A DNA stretch of 64,000 bases from Telopea speciosissima (lineage: Eukaryota > Streptophyta > Magnoliopsida > Proteales > Proteaceae): the NCBI RefSeq assembly GCF_018873765.1, contig NC_057925.1:45167010-45231009 (forward strand), in the 5' to 3' direction. The translations under genes and the position numbers were made by a program. Positions 48,285-59,796 of this stretch are shown in pieces. The notes beneath the pieces are model-generated. The model had not been told where the DNA came from and searched no databases. It was given only the letters and a program-made list of their open reading frames with translations. Every line of letters starts with the position of its first letter. The first letter of the stretch is position 1.

Positions 48285-49345
48285 ATATATTGTGATATGA
48301 AACTCCAAAATATGTTGATATCAACGAAAACTGTGAAACTGTGCACTTGTTTAAGTAATCTATAACTTGTATTAAATTTGTAACATTCTTATCTAGGGTA
48401 GGATAGTGTCGCAATAGAGTCGGGTCTCTCATCTCTATTATCCATATTATTTATATTGGAGTTGGGCTTGCGTTCGAGAATGGCTCACAATCGTTCAAAT
48501 GGAATCCACTCCATATGGACTTATGTGATCGTGATCCTATCTCTGCATATTGATAGCCTGAGGTCCAGCCATAGTGGAGTCTGGATCCACTCCAACGACA
48601 TTGAAGAGAAATCCTCTCCAATGACCTTCTCTTAACGTGATTGAGTTCAAATAGGTAATTAAAATTAGGGCAAGAGATCTCTACTTGGTTGCATGATTTA
48701 TTCCTAAGTGTCTGGGCTAATGGATGAAAACATCTAAGTATCTACCCAGGGACAGAGACGTCATCTCAAAGTGCCATGTGAGAGGGCGTAAGAAACACCA
48801 CCATATCTATTCTCACTTTAAGATTATTACAAAAAAAAAAAAGGTAATAAAGATAGGAATTTAAAACTTTACCTACAAATCATGATCAAGTATCATGGTA
48901 ATATCGTATCATGGTCATCTTTAGTTATTTGAGTTATCTTTTAGTTAGTTGGGTGGGGTAAGTACTTGTCTTTGGGTTATCTTTGATCACGTGCGTCCGA
49001 TTGTTAGAATTATCTTCTGTAATTTACATTCTATCGCAAGTTATCGAGTTGGATTGTAATCCAATAAAAGACTCTTGAATAACAAAGTTTATCGACAATA
49101 GAATTTCTCTAAGAGTTTTAGTGTTTGTACGAGGACTTCCCCCCACGTGGGAGATACTTGGAATTGATACGTGATCGTATCATGATATTCCTTGTGCCAT
49201 ATTTTTAAGTGTGTCAGAATGGGACCGGAATCGATTGTTGACAATCGAACCGAGTCGCACCATAGAAAAATAATTCTGTTTTAGTTTTATATAGGTTCGC
49301 TTTTAATAACATAATTATTAATTTAATAAATATAATTATAATTTA
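48285..49345. repeat. Gene-less third copy (C) of the BXL upstream flank
   Basis: Starts GTGATATGAAACTCC like unit A (25969), then follows unit B (35425-36520) almost base for base, including the left end of the 36.28 kb hAT-type element. About 125 bases inside that element (36375-36500) are missing here. No BXL exon is found on either side. Confidence 0.85.
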
Positions 49346-49510
49346 TATATACCACCCCTGAAGTTTAACGGAAGTACGATTTTACCTTCCAATTTTGGAA
49401 AATTCTGCATACCCTCCTGAGGTTTTCAAACGTTAACAAATAAACTCATTCCGTCAGTTTATGTCTAACAGTGTTAAAATCAAGGGGTAAAGTTACAAAA
49501 ATACCCCTTG
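49346..49510. mobile_element. One arm of the long-TIR element family
   Basis: TATACCACCCCTGAAGTTTA and ATTCCGTCAGTTTATG, ending ACAGTGTTAAAA, match the left arm at 20.45-20.6 kb. The opposite arm is not found, so this is a truncated copy. Confidence 0.6.
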
Positions 49511-49710
49511 ACTTAACACCGTTTGGAACGTCTTTCATGCCAAGGAACATGCCCTACCTATCGTTTCTTTGGCTATTTTATCCAAGTCTTTTGATATATA
49601 TAATCTTACATGAAAGAAAAGAGAAGCACGGAAAGAGCAAGAAAATTATCCAAGTCTTATTTGGGAGGGAACACCCTTTTATCCTTTTTTTCTTTCACAA
49701 ATTGTTCTTT

Positions 49711-49914
49711 TTCCTGAAACTTACAAGAATGGAGAGTACAAATTGGGCCAGAAGACCTTGATTTTGTCACTGAAAACATATCTTTAGAAAACAACTGCTA
49801 TATACTTCTTTTTCCTATAACTTATAAGAATGGAGAGTACAAATTGGGCCAGAAGACCTTGATTCTGCCACTAAAAACATATCTTTTGAAAACAACTCCT
49901 GTATACTCCATTTC
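49711..49914. repeat. Two-copy tandem repeat (101 bp) just beyond the GH9 stop codon
   Basis: AAGAATGGAGAGTACAAATT and the following GGGCCAGAAGACCTTGATT recur with a 101-base period. It would lie in the 3' untranslated region of the endoglucanase transcript if the poly(A) site is beyond it. Confidence 0.8.
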
Positions 49915-49922
49915 ATTGTCTT

Positions 49923-52900
49923 CTAGGAAGAATAAACTAAACATGGACTAGAAGAACAAAAGAGGTTTTGACTCTCTAATTGATGCAGCTTTGCTAAAAC
50001 TCCTACCAATGGTGCTGTATTATAAGTGCAAGCCTCAGTTTGCATGTAATTCCCTCTTTGGTCCTTAAAATTATCTTGGCAATCGGGCCCACCAACTAGA
50101 GCTCCCACTAGAACATTAGGGTTAGGTTCTAAGCGACCATACCAATTATCATACCCTTGTGTGCACCCTATGAACCCTTTGTGCTCTCTATATGATACAA
50201 CAGATGACCCTCTATGGTGGACTCTCCTGGGATACTTAGATCCAAAACCCACTAGGTAGCTCATCCCTATTGGATTGGAGCCCAATATGTACTCCATCTG
50301 GGCTTTGGTAAGGCCGATGAGTTCTTGGGCCTCAACCTCTCCTCTCTGACAGTGTAGTTTCTGATTTGAATTATGTAAGTAGTCTGAGTAAACAGTGAGA
50401 AGGAAAGCTGCTGTTGATACATATTGCATGTTGTTCCATTGACGAACGTATAAGAGACCTGCCGGTGAACGTTCGACGTTGTCGTCGTTGCTTTTGTTAA
50501 GGCATCCACATAGATAGTGTTCGGCTTTCGACCGGTACTGTTCAAGTATGTGAGTGTGCTCCTTGTGGTTTCCTTCCATCAGTAACTGCAACAATAAGAA
50601 TATGCTTAAGAATGGAGTTTATAGTCAGGATCAGACGATCAGTTTTGGTGAATTTTAGACCCTTCTATAAGGAGATTTATAGTTGTTTCATTCATGAATG
50701 GGACACAAGGCTTCGACACTTTCGAATAATTGACTTGGTTGAAAGGTCCATGTGATCTACATGATGGATAAGCACCATGTGCAAGGTTTTAAAATAAGGA
50801 ATCGAGACCTTAATCGGGTCCAGCTGATCCCAATATGATTCTGTTTCGGCTAATCCGGCCGGAATGGGCCAGATTTCATTTGATCCCTAGAAACCCATGT
50901 CTGACCAACCGTTCCAAAACGGCAGAAACCGGGATCGGACCCAACCGATCCCGATTGAAAATGACCAATTCATCCGATCCAATTCCAATTCCGATTTTTA
51001 ACTCCATGATCATGTTTGAGTGGATTCTACCTCCTCGTTTTGGATCCGACTAGAGGACCATGATTCTTGAATCGAGAAATGGGGTGAATTCTGATTTTTA
51101 CAGAATCAAACAACTATGAGCTGATTCTCAATGACAAAAGAATAATCTGAGTTCTAGAATACCACAAAAATCCAAGAAATTCAAAATAAGAATCGCACCC
51201 GAAAATTCCAAATACAACCTAAGATAATTGTTACATGTACCTCTACTATCCGAGGACCTCCAAAATCAGGTATAGTACATTGTTTTATGTATTGATATCG
51301 GATCGGTAATCAGATGATTCGTATCAGTATTGATTGTGACTGATTCAATACATAATGGATACGGATTGACTGATACGATACAAACATCCATTATTTTAGT
51401 GAAAAAAATGGCTTTTTGATCCAATATCGACCAAATACACCCTTATACAACCAGGATTTTAGGAATTGTATTCGGATCGGCTGATCCATGTCAGTATTAG
51501 CTAACATTGTTACTAAGGAAGAGACTTCTCTACTTCCAAGGCGGGCTGTACTTCCGAACGCCCAACTTTGCCCCACATACAAGGCGGCAGAAAGTACCAC
51601 CTTGCCCCTGCCCGAGCAGGGGTAAGATAGTACTTTCCGCCCGCCTTGTATGCTGGGCAAAGTTGGACGCACGGAAGTACTGCCCACCTTGAAGTAGAGG
51701 AGTCAGATCCCTATTACTAATATGATACCTGTTTGATACTGGTTCAATGATACGTTAAGGACTGAGAGTAAAATGGTAAAAATATGATATCTTTGAGGAC
51801 AAAAACCTTCGATATGAGAGATATAGTCCAATATGTATTAAATATAAGGGAAGTAGTTTTCCGTCCAGTAGTGTGGCCTACGCCAACACTCCCATTTGTC
51901 TCTCTCTCCTCCTTAAAACAAAGGGGCACAAGTGTCCTTTTATATGGGGAGGAGAGAGATGGACGCATAGGAGTACTAACGTAGCCACATAGGCCACACT
52001 CCCGAACAAAATTTGTTTTCCCTAGAATTAACCGATAACCTGATATCCAACACCGTGAACCAAAACCTCATATACAATCGATACACATGGTTTTAGTGCA
52101 TGGTATCGGATCGGGTATTGATCACCTATAAAATCGATACAATACCGATACAGTATCAGCATGGAACAACCATACCAAACAAATTTGCCACTGATTCTCC
52201 TTTAAAATTTTACAATTTAACCCCTTGTTTCTACAGTGTCATCGATACAATGTTGACATGGTATCAGGATCGGTGATTTGTAAAATTGATACATATCGCC
52301 TTTATATGATACCGATACCTCAAACCATGGATACACTTCACTATACCGTGAACTACCCTTGATGTTTTTCTATCAAAAAAAAAAAACTACCCCTGATGTT
52401 ACCTTAGGACTACCCCTGGTCGTGTATAGCAGCTCAAGTGATAAGGCAATCCTTAGCAGCAGATAGCATGCATGTGGTCTCATATTATTACCATCAAATT
52501 GAATCACCTTGGGAACCAACAAAAGACAAAGGTAATAGATGTCCCATTAAAATTACCTTTGCCATGTTTGGAAATTTGTTTCACCTTAACTAACAAGGGG
52601 CCACTTGAAGAGACAAGACCAATCAGATTGGCAATGACTTGTGTGTAGTGAGTAAACTTTACAGCTTACCTATGGTAAGGTTTAAGTTTAACCACTTCCC
52701 TTTGCTGATACAGAACCCTTAAACAAGGATTACTTATCCTTCAACCTTTTGCTAAAGTAGGAGACTAATAATAAAAGTGCAATTTGAACTTCAAGTTAAA
52801 GAGTCACGAAATGATTGAGGGAAAGAAAGCACATCGCAAAGAGTGAAAAGTTTGCAATAGTGTCTCATATTGGGCTCTGTTTTCCTACAAGAAAATTTTA

Positions 52901-55479
52901 TTTTTTTTAAATAAAAATATAAAAGTTTTATGATCATGATTTGTGAAATCTACTTAAAAATATGGGAAAAAGGACTCTATACGAGAGCATGGCTAATGTG
53001 CTCAGACACATGGTGGGATGGAATGATCGCCTTGTCCCCTATGAAACGTAAATATCCCACTCTTATTGATGCTCTGCATGCATTCCCATTGGCCCCCGCA
53101 CTTGTGCAAAGGCCACACTTTCGTACAAAAAAATCTTACCTTAAAACTATTATCATATTTAAAAAATAAATGAGGGTTCTCTAAGCTAGTGGCATAGGAG
53201 ATAAAAAAAAATGTATCAATGAGGTATGACAAGACGATATTGTACATAGCAGGGCAACGAGATCATATCATGTGATGAGGAAAGAGAGACATAGAGGTGC
53301 TAGCATACTCTACTCTAGTGGTTCAAAAAACATTTTCCCTTAAAAGAATATACTTTCGATGTAACTTCAAGGAGTCCAGATCCTCTACTTCCACCTGCCC
53401 CTACTTTCATGTGCGCCCTACACACAATAAGGCGTGCAAAGACTGCCTTACCCCTGCCCGAGCGCCTTGCCCAAGCGGGGATAAGGCAGTCTTTGCACAC
53501 CTCGTTGTGTGTAGGGCACACACAGAAGTAGGGGCAGGCGGAAGTAAAGGATTTCGATTCAACTTCAAGACAAAAAATAAGGCATGCGATCCTAATGTAA
53601 ACGCTCTCTCAAAGGCTCGTTGTCTTTCTCTCTCTTTCTCCTCATTTAATGATGCGATACATTTATATTAAAAATCGACATCTATTAAAACTCCTTCACC
53701 CCCTCTTCTTTAAGACCCGAATCTTTCCTTTCCACAGTGCATCCGATGGTTGGGCAGCACTTGGGTGCTTGCCCAATGTTACCCAACCATCGGATGGTTG
53801 ATGGAAGGATCTCCATCCCCTTTTATAGCAGGTTATGATACCAATATAACAGGGTCATTACATGTCGATTCCTATCCCTAATTTCTGTATTCAAATTAAA
53901 AGAATTAGATTTCAAAGTAAAAAATTTTAATAACCAAATTTAGTATCTTTTAGACACAATTACACTATTATGAGAAATATATAATGATTATATAAATTTT
54001 TACTTTAATATTAAATTGATTTCACTTCCCTTTGAGCCTATAAAGTAACGGAGAAGCTAGCTGCTTTACTTATGTTCAATGAGGCTATCATCTTCTTTGT
54101 CAGAAATGGAATAAAAAAAGCCAAAAAATTAAAAAAAGGAGAGGGAAATAAAACAAGGAGGAGGGAGGATTGAAGGAATGGAGAAGATAACTTTACCTTA
54201 GAAGCAAGGATCTGAACACCAGCATACTTAACATCCCAGCTGAACTCGGTCATGGCCCAACCGATCCCACCGAAGCAGTGAGCCTTGTTAATAACATACT
54301 TCAAGTAATCCACCTTGTCGGTAGCCTTGTAAAGCCACACAGCTGCCCATAACAACTCGTCTTTGTAACCACTCACTGATGGATAGTAGCTCTTCGCCAC
54401 TCCCACGCTGCTATCGTACTTCCCTCTATACTTGTCCCCAAATTCGAATAGCTACAAACACCTCTCCTCCAAATTTTAATTCAGATCAGTTACAGTTACA
54501 GACTTTTTTACTCGATCTTGTTTCTCTTCAAATTTATTGGTTAATGTCACAACTTGCATCACTTATCAACTCACCTGTTGGGCGTGATGTAAAAGCAGGT
54601 GAGAGTAATGTGGGTTTGATTTCCTGAACACAATGGATGCCGCGGCCATGGCAGCCGCTGTCTCGCCTGCCAGATCTGAACCAGGATTATTCTCATCGAT
54701 CTGGTGAGCTCGTCTAGATGTCGTCATGTCCTCCGGCCTCTGCCAGCAATAGTGATCTGTGTCTCCATCGCCAACCTGAGAATCGAGTGTCACTTTTTTG
54801 CTGAAGAATTACTATTCTAAGATCCAAGTAGTGATTAATCTCTGATTTCCAAAAGTTCTAATACCTCTGCTTTAATGAATAATGATGGATTTTTAATTAC
54901 CTCGGCCCACAAGACATTTGGATGAGTGTGAGCTTTGATAAAATAATCAGTCCCCCACTTGATTGCTTCGAGTGCGTGCTCATACTCCCCTGCTGCGGCG
55001 ATCTGTTCGCCGTATTCGATGGCACTCCATGAGAGCATTGTCACAGTGAAGGCCATTGGAAGTCCAAACTTGACATGGTCGCCGGCATCGTAGTATCCTC
55101 CCACCAAATCCACCTGTCAGTTAAGTCATTCATGATTATTCCGGTTTCCCTCATACTTTACTCACTGTTCTGTAAATGTTCAAACAACAGGAAAGAAGTT
55201 AAAGAAACAGAGGAAGAGAGATGAACAACTACTGACTCCTTGTTCTAAGCCGTCGGTGAGGCCAGAATGGTGTCGCCAGGTGACTCTTTGGTTGTACGGT
55301 AACCGACCAGAACGTTGCGACTCGAAGTAGAGTAGACTCTTTGTCAGTGCATCGCCATAATCGAATGCTTGAGCGGTGGAAGAGATCACCAAGAGAAGGA
55401 TTAGTGGGTACCATTGCTGTACACATCTTGAGATTCTTAGAATTACTTCTGGTAGTTGGAGTTGCTTTTTCTCCTCCAT
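49923..55479 (-). CDS. GH9 endo-1,4-beta-glucanase, secreted
   Basis: Predicted class-B GH9 endoglucanase acting on beta-1,4-glucan in the cell wall. Five exons with GT/AG borders: 55237-55479, 54901-55113, 54575-54775, 54197-54451, 49923-50585, giving 524 residues (the family is usually 490-520). Residues 1-38 form a signal peptide ending STAQA; the mature protein starts [20 protein letters not shown]. The catalytic Asp pair is in [11 protein letters not shown] (about D90/D93). CWQRPEDM and the [12 protein letters not shown] motif follow, then HHRGSS, the [20 protein letters not shown] signature region and the catalytic Glu in [15 protein letters not shown] (about E488). The C-terminus has about 20 extra residues beyond the domain and no carbohydrate-binding module. 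The [11 protein letters not shown] wording suggests the endoglucanase-11-like subgroup. Intron 4 is 3.6 kb and repeat-filled. No stops or frameshifts. Confidence 0.93.
51527..51701. repeat. Foldback element in GH9 intron 4
   Basis: Arms of about 80 bases: CTCTACTTCCAAGGCGGGCT, CCCAACTTTGCCC and CATACAAGGCGG on the left pair with CCGCCTTGTATGC, GGGCAAAGTTGG and CACCTTGAAGTAGAG on the right. The centre is CCTTGCCCCTGCCCGAGCAG. Confidence 0.8.
51871..52001. repeat. Foldback element in GH9 intron 4
   Basis: GTGTGGCCTACGCC and TCTCTCTCTCCTCC on the left pair with GGAGGAGAGAGATGG and CACATAGGCCACACTC on the right. Confidence 0.65.
53379..53556. repeat. Foldback element in GH9 intron 4
   Basis: GATCCTCTACTTCC, CTGCCCCTACTTT and GCAAAGACTGCCTTACCCC on the left pair with the reverse of GGGGATAAGGCAGTCTTTGC, AGTAGGGGCAGG and GGAAGTAAAGGATT on the right. 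The centre is CTGCCCGAGCGCCTTGCCC. Confidence 0.8.
53740..53795. repeat. Short perfect hairpin
   Basis: CATCCGATGGTTGGG at the left pairs with CCCAACCATCGGATG at the right across a GCACTTGGGTGC-type loop. It lies in GH9 intron 4. Confidence 0.7.
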
Positions 55480-56285
55480 TAACCTCTTCCCTTCAAGAGC
55501 TCAACAAAAGTTCAGAATGTAAGGGGAAATCTCTCTCTCTCTCTCAAGTTCCCTCTTTTCCCCGGTCCCTATTATGTATCTTATTAACTTAAGATTGTCT
55601 CTCCTCTGCTGCATATGCACATGAAAGGCTCTCTCTCCAGTGTCCAGTCTCCTCTCCCTCTCTCTCAAATTCTGTTGACAGTGACAAGTTTCATTTACAA
55701 ATTTGAATCCTTTTACCACGACGCAACTGACGGGATTTTAGAGATTTTGGCGTGGCTGGCTGCAGCTGCTGCAGCTGCAGGTATTGCTCCAAGCAATGCA
55801 GGCGTGAGGATTTAACGTTGATTGCTGAATTTTATTGTGGACCACCGCATGGATGATATTGATCAGACAGTTTTCGTGAGGTGGGTGTAGATTAAATACT
55901 ATATGGGATTGCCCACACAATCAGTTCGGAAGGTTATTTAGGATGATAAAATCCTGATTTTTTTTGGGAAAATGAAATAAATTAAAAAAAGGTTTAATCT
56001 TAGCAGCTATTAATTACTTCCTTCCTTAAGGTCACACTATTATTACCATGCAACCCAATGTAAGTTCTAGTGAGAGGCGTTCTCCCTTGGGGGATCTAAC
56101 GGTTCCTAGGCCCTAGCAAGTAAAATGGGTCTGCATTGGGATCGGACTCCTCTATGGTGCGTTGGAAGATGTTCATTATACTCCAATAGCTTGACATGTG
56201 GCTGAGGTGTTGTTTGAATGGCAAGGATGGAATGCACCATCGAACTAGAAATCTTACTCTCCACTACGTGTGCACACTTGCCATC
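55480..56285. other. GH9 upstream region
   Basis: Holds (CT)n tracts at about 55531-55545 and 55626-55670, expected in the 5' untranslated region on the minus strand, and GCTGCAGCTGCTGCAGCTGC at 55760. No convincing TATA box was found. The rest (to 56285) shows no gene. Confidence 0.5.
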
Positions 56286-56925
56286 TAGGGATGTAAACTA
56301 ATATTCGGATATCCATATTCCGATAGGAGAATCCGAATTCGTCTTAAGCTAATCGGATACAAATATGATAATCTCTTTATTTGGTTGATTATTATTCAAT
56401 TCATTTAGCAATCAGATGGTAATAAAATATCTGAAATATATCTCTGTGTTCGTCTATCTTTTTAAGTTACCTCATTGGATTTTGTTATCTTACTCTTATA
56501 AGTTTATAAGTTACGATAATGTGATTCTTTTTTTAGATTTTCTATTGGTTTATATATATTGTTTTATGCAATGTGATACATGGAATCACATATCTATTAA
56601 AATAAATACAACATAAATTCAAAAGTGAAAAACGTAAGAAAATCAAAGACTAAGAAAAGTACGAAAAGGGGTAGTTGCTGAACTCTCAAGTCTCAACCCT
56701 AACCCTCATCATAAAAACGGTAAAGATATCAACAGATAGTCGAAAATTCGTATTCGATCCGTGTTCACATTCATTTAGGAGAATCTGTATTCAAAAAAAC
56801 ATTATCCAAAAACTATTGAATCCGTTCGAAAATCGATAGTATGTTATCCGAATCTGTCCAAATATAATCGAATACAAATATGATAATGTCACTATCCGAC
56901 CGAATTCAATTCGTTTACATCCCTA
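56286..56925. mobile_element. hAT-type MITE, 640 bp
   Basis: Left end TAGGGATGTAAACTAATATT, right end (reversed) TAGGGATGTAAACGAATTGA, a good terminal inverted repeat. The flanks TTGCCATC and TTGCGATT are a decayed 8-bp target duplication (6 of 8). No coding content. Confidence 0.75.
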
Positions 56926-57125
56926 TTGCGATTCGAATAGCACTTCGGCCCTATGTCAAGCTGTAGGGGTGTGCCGGATATCTTCCAGCACACCCCGCAT
57001 TGTAGAGGAGCTTGATCCGTTTGCATTGAACGGCTCACTCACCTTGCAATTAGAGGAAGAAATTGAAGGAAAGGCAAGAGCAATGATGAAATGTATGTGC
57101 TACTCATTTGAGGCAGGAACAATGG

Positions 57126-57300
57126 GAAAATTATCCTCTCAAGTTCTCTGCCCGGTTCAGTTCCCTAGTGCCTCTAATAAGAGGGGGTGGATCCCACCCG
57201 GGCAAAGTGTTCGGACAAGGGATAAGGTGGTCATTTCTACCTCCTATGAGAGGAACCGGACAAAGTGTACCGACTAGGGAACCTGAGAAGATAAAGATCC
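57126..57300. repeat. Foldback element
   Basis: TTATCCTCTCAAGTTC, CCGGTTCAGTTCCCTAG and CCTCTAATAAGAGGG pair imperfectly with CCTCCTATGAGAGG, CCGGACAAAGTG and CTAGGGAACCTGAGAAGATA. The centre GGATCCCACCCGGGCAAAGT is the reverse of the core at 16.37 kb. Confidence 0.65.
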
Positions 57301-59058
57301 GGAACAATGTTGGGTTTTGGGTGGTTCAGTTAATCGGTGCTAACTATCAGTCTACGAATTAATCGAGTTGGACCAAGATCGAATGACAAATCCAAAAATT
57401 ACAATTCTTAGAACTCAGACAAAATCAATTTGAAGAGAGAGGGGTCCAACTCAAGTTGGTCAAACCTGAAATGTTAGAATGTAGAGTTTAATTTTGTATT
57501 AATTCATGGATTTCGGGTGTTTCAAAAAATAAATTCTTCGCATTTAATTAATTAGTTACTCAGTTCTATAAATCAATTTCTCAGATCAATATGGTAGAAG
57601 GAGTATAAACTATGGTTCTAAAATCCATAGATGGCCAAGCAATGGAAGTTTGTTTGATGTGTTATAACTGTATATCTGTAGGGATGTAAATGGATTGTTG
57701 CGAATTTGAATATCCAGTCATTATTCATATATATATCTAGATATTTGGTTATGGGGATATGAATTTGATAATTAGGTATGAATTCAAGTACTAATTTATT
57801 ATATGCTTTAAAAAAAATCCACTTTATATTTATATTTAGTGAAAAAGAATAATGTTTGGTTGTGTGGCTCCTACACCTAAATACATGAGCATGACCTAAA
57901 ATCAAAAAATCCATCTATGTTGATGTTCTTACGTACCAACTCATTGGCCTTGTGTTGGTGCAGAGGTTACACGACTAACTGACAAAATAGTGATCTCTTG
58001 TCTTTATATTTATTTTATGGTAAATGGCACCTAAGGTACTTGACGTTTCAAGACATTACAGCTAAGGTTCTCAATGTTTCAGATATTATGTTTTGGATGC
58101 GTAAACCAAGATAACATTGACTTAGTTAATCAAGTTTTAATTATTTCCATTTTTACCGTTACATATCGAATCAAACTTATCTTTCCTATTAACCTCTCAC
58201 AGGCACAATCCCTCCTTACCCCAAAAAAAAAAACACACACAATCCCCTCTGTCTTCCACCTCTCATCTTCCTTGTTCTCTTTGACAACCACTATCTCCAC
58301 AACCCACCCTGTGCTGCTCTCTTCGTCTTCGTGTACTCCAAGTTCACCATATCGTATCCGGCAATCGCAACTTTTAAATAAACTCCGACGAAAAAGTAAC
58401 ACAACAACTAGAAGAGATTGATAAGGCGTAAATGCAAGGAGGCAAGTGAGAGAGAGAGAGGAAAGGATGTAATAGAGGTATTTACAGCTTGAGAAGGAAA
58501 TAATATTTTTTAAAAATTCAGAGAAAATAAAACCATATACAGCCAGAAAGATAGACCTTGCTTATCTCTATTGTTATTCATAGGTGAGATTTACTTTTGG
58601 GTTTTTATGAATTAGGACTGAATCAATTCACTTAGAAAACGCATTGAGACCAAGGTTCTTTTGGTGGATAGTGAAACCAATTCTATTCACACTTATAATT
58701 TAAATCAATCACATTGGAGTAAGAATAAACAGTGGAAGCATTTTAATAAGCCAGTAAAGATCTTCAAATTGCTTAATATATAAAGAGTTCATTGTGTCTC
58801 GTCCATATGGAGATTTGTCAAATCAGCAATATATATGTTAAAGTGTGATTTTTCATTTCAAAAGGGTGTGTGGGTTGTCATTTTTCCTTTCATGAGTTTG
58901 CGCGTAAGCACCACCACACAACCTTCTTTTCCCCCATGAAATTTTAGTTATTTCATGCTCTTTTTTTTTTTTTTGTAGAGGGAAAAACTTCATTCTTTGA
59001 CGAATTCTACTTGGATACTTCAATATAATATCAGTTGGGGAGGATCAAATTTGGATAT
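57301..59058. other. Non-coding stretch
   Basis: At 57682 a lone GTAGGGATGTAAATGG resembles the hAT-type MITE end. At about 58020-58085 GGCACCTAAGGTACTTGACG is repeat-like. No gene is seen. Frames at 58074-58421 on either strand lack family features. Confidence 0.45.
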
Positions 59059-59730
59059 TGATACATCCAATATTCACCGGGCCAATCAACGACTGCCACG
59101 TGTTACAAACGACCCGCTCCATAGCCAAGGGGAACGAACCGGGGTCCCAGCACCCAGGCGTGGCCTCACCCAGGCGAGGCCACACATCCAGGCGCGGCCT
59201 CACCCAGGCGCGGCCTGCACCCAGGCACAGCATCGTGGGCACGTGAGGTGGGGGCTACCCCTCTACGACCCGATCGTATCGCTAAGACTCATGTCACCAC
59301 CAAGACTCTAGACCACCGCTTAGAGGTCACGTCACCCAGACGGATTCAAGCACCAAGGACGTTATCACCACACGCGGGTATCTATCCACCAAGGATCCTG
59401 ATGCCACCAGGACACTCCCTCCCACAGGGAGATGGCCAATCAGGATAGAGCCCCGTTACCCAGGGCCTCTATCCACTCAACGGGACAATCGCCATCAAAC
59501 TGGGACTCTCCACACCGCCATACGCTACTATAAAAGGCAAGGTACACAACCCCATCAAAGACATCTAAACTCATACTGAATAATCACTATTCATCTGTTT
59601 GCGCCAGGAGATCTAACTTTGGCATCGGAGAGCCCTAGGCCGGAACCACACCGGTTCTCTCTGTTGACCCCTTGGTCCCCTTGCAGGTGACGGCACTCGC
59701 AGGACCGCTCGACGATTTCTTGACGCAACA
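59059..59730 (+). mobile_element. 5' LTR of the plus Tat element
   Basis: Runs from TGATACATCCAATATTCACC to TTGACGCAACA (672 bases). It shares CTGCCACGTG near its start and the GGCATCGGAGAGCCC leader with the other Tat LTRs. It contains short tandem CAGGCG(C/A)GGCC(T/A)C repeats at about 59155-59225. Confidence 0.8.
59529..59537 (+). promoter_or_regulatory. TATA box in the LTR
   Basis: TATAAAAGG, about 200 bases before the LTR end. Confidence 0.65.
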
Positions 59731-59732
59731 GA

Positions 59733-59751
59733 TTGGCGCCATCTGTGGGAA
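59733..59751 (+). other. Primer-binding site
   Basis: TTGGCGCCATCTGTGGGAA follows the LTR by two bases. The homologous site in the minus element reads TTTGGCGCCGTCGGGG. The tRNA was not identified. Confidence 0.65.
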
Positions 59752-59796
59752 CGACGCTAGCCATTACAGCTACTAGCTCGCTTCCATATTCATTCA

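Larger units (their letters stand above)
50790..52345. repeat. GATCGG/ATACCGATAC-rich dispersed repeats in and around GH9 intron 4
   Basis: Three stretches (about 50790-51060, 51270-51500 and 52020-52345) are dense in GATCGG, CCGATCC, ATCGATAC and ATACCGATAC on both strands, like the stretch at 19.14 kb. All lie inside intron 4 of the endoglucanase. Confidence 0.4.

Noticed and set aside
55755..55800. GCTGCAGCTGCTGCAGCTGC as a regulatory hairpin upstream of GH9
   Set aside because: A short GCT/GCA repeat is by nature self-complementary; nothing else supports a function.
56690..56715. AACCCTAACCCT, telomere-like repeat
   Set aside because: Only two units inside a hAT-type MITE; far too short for an interstitial telomere tract.
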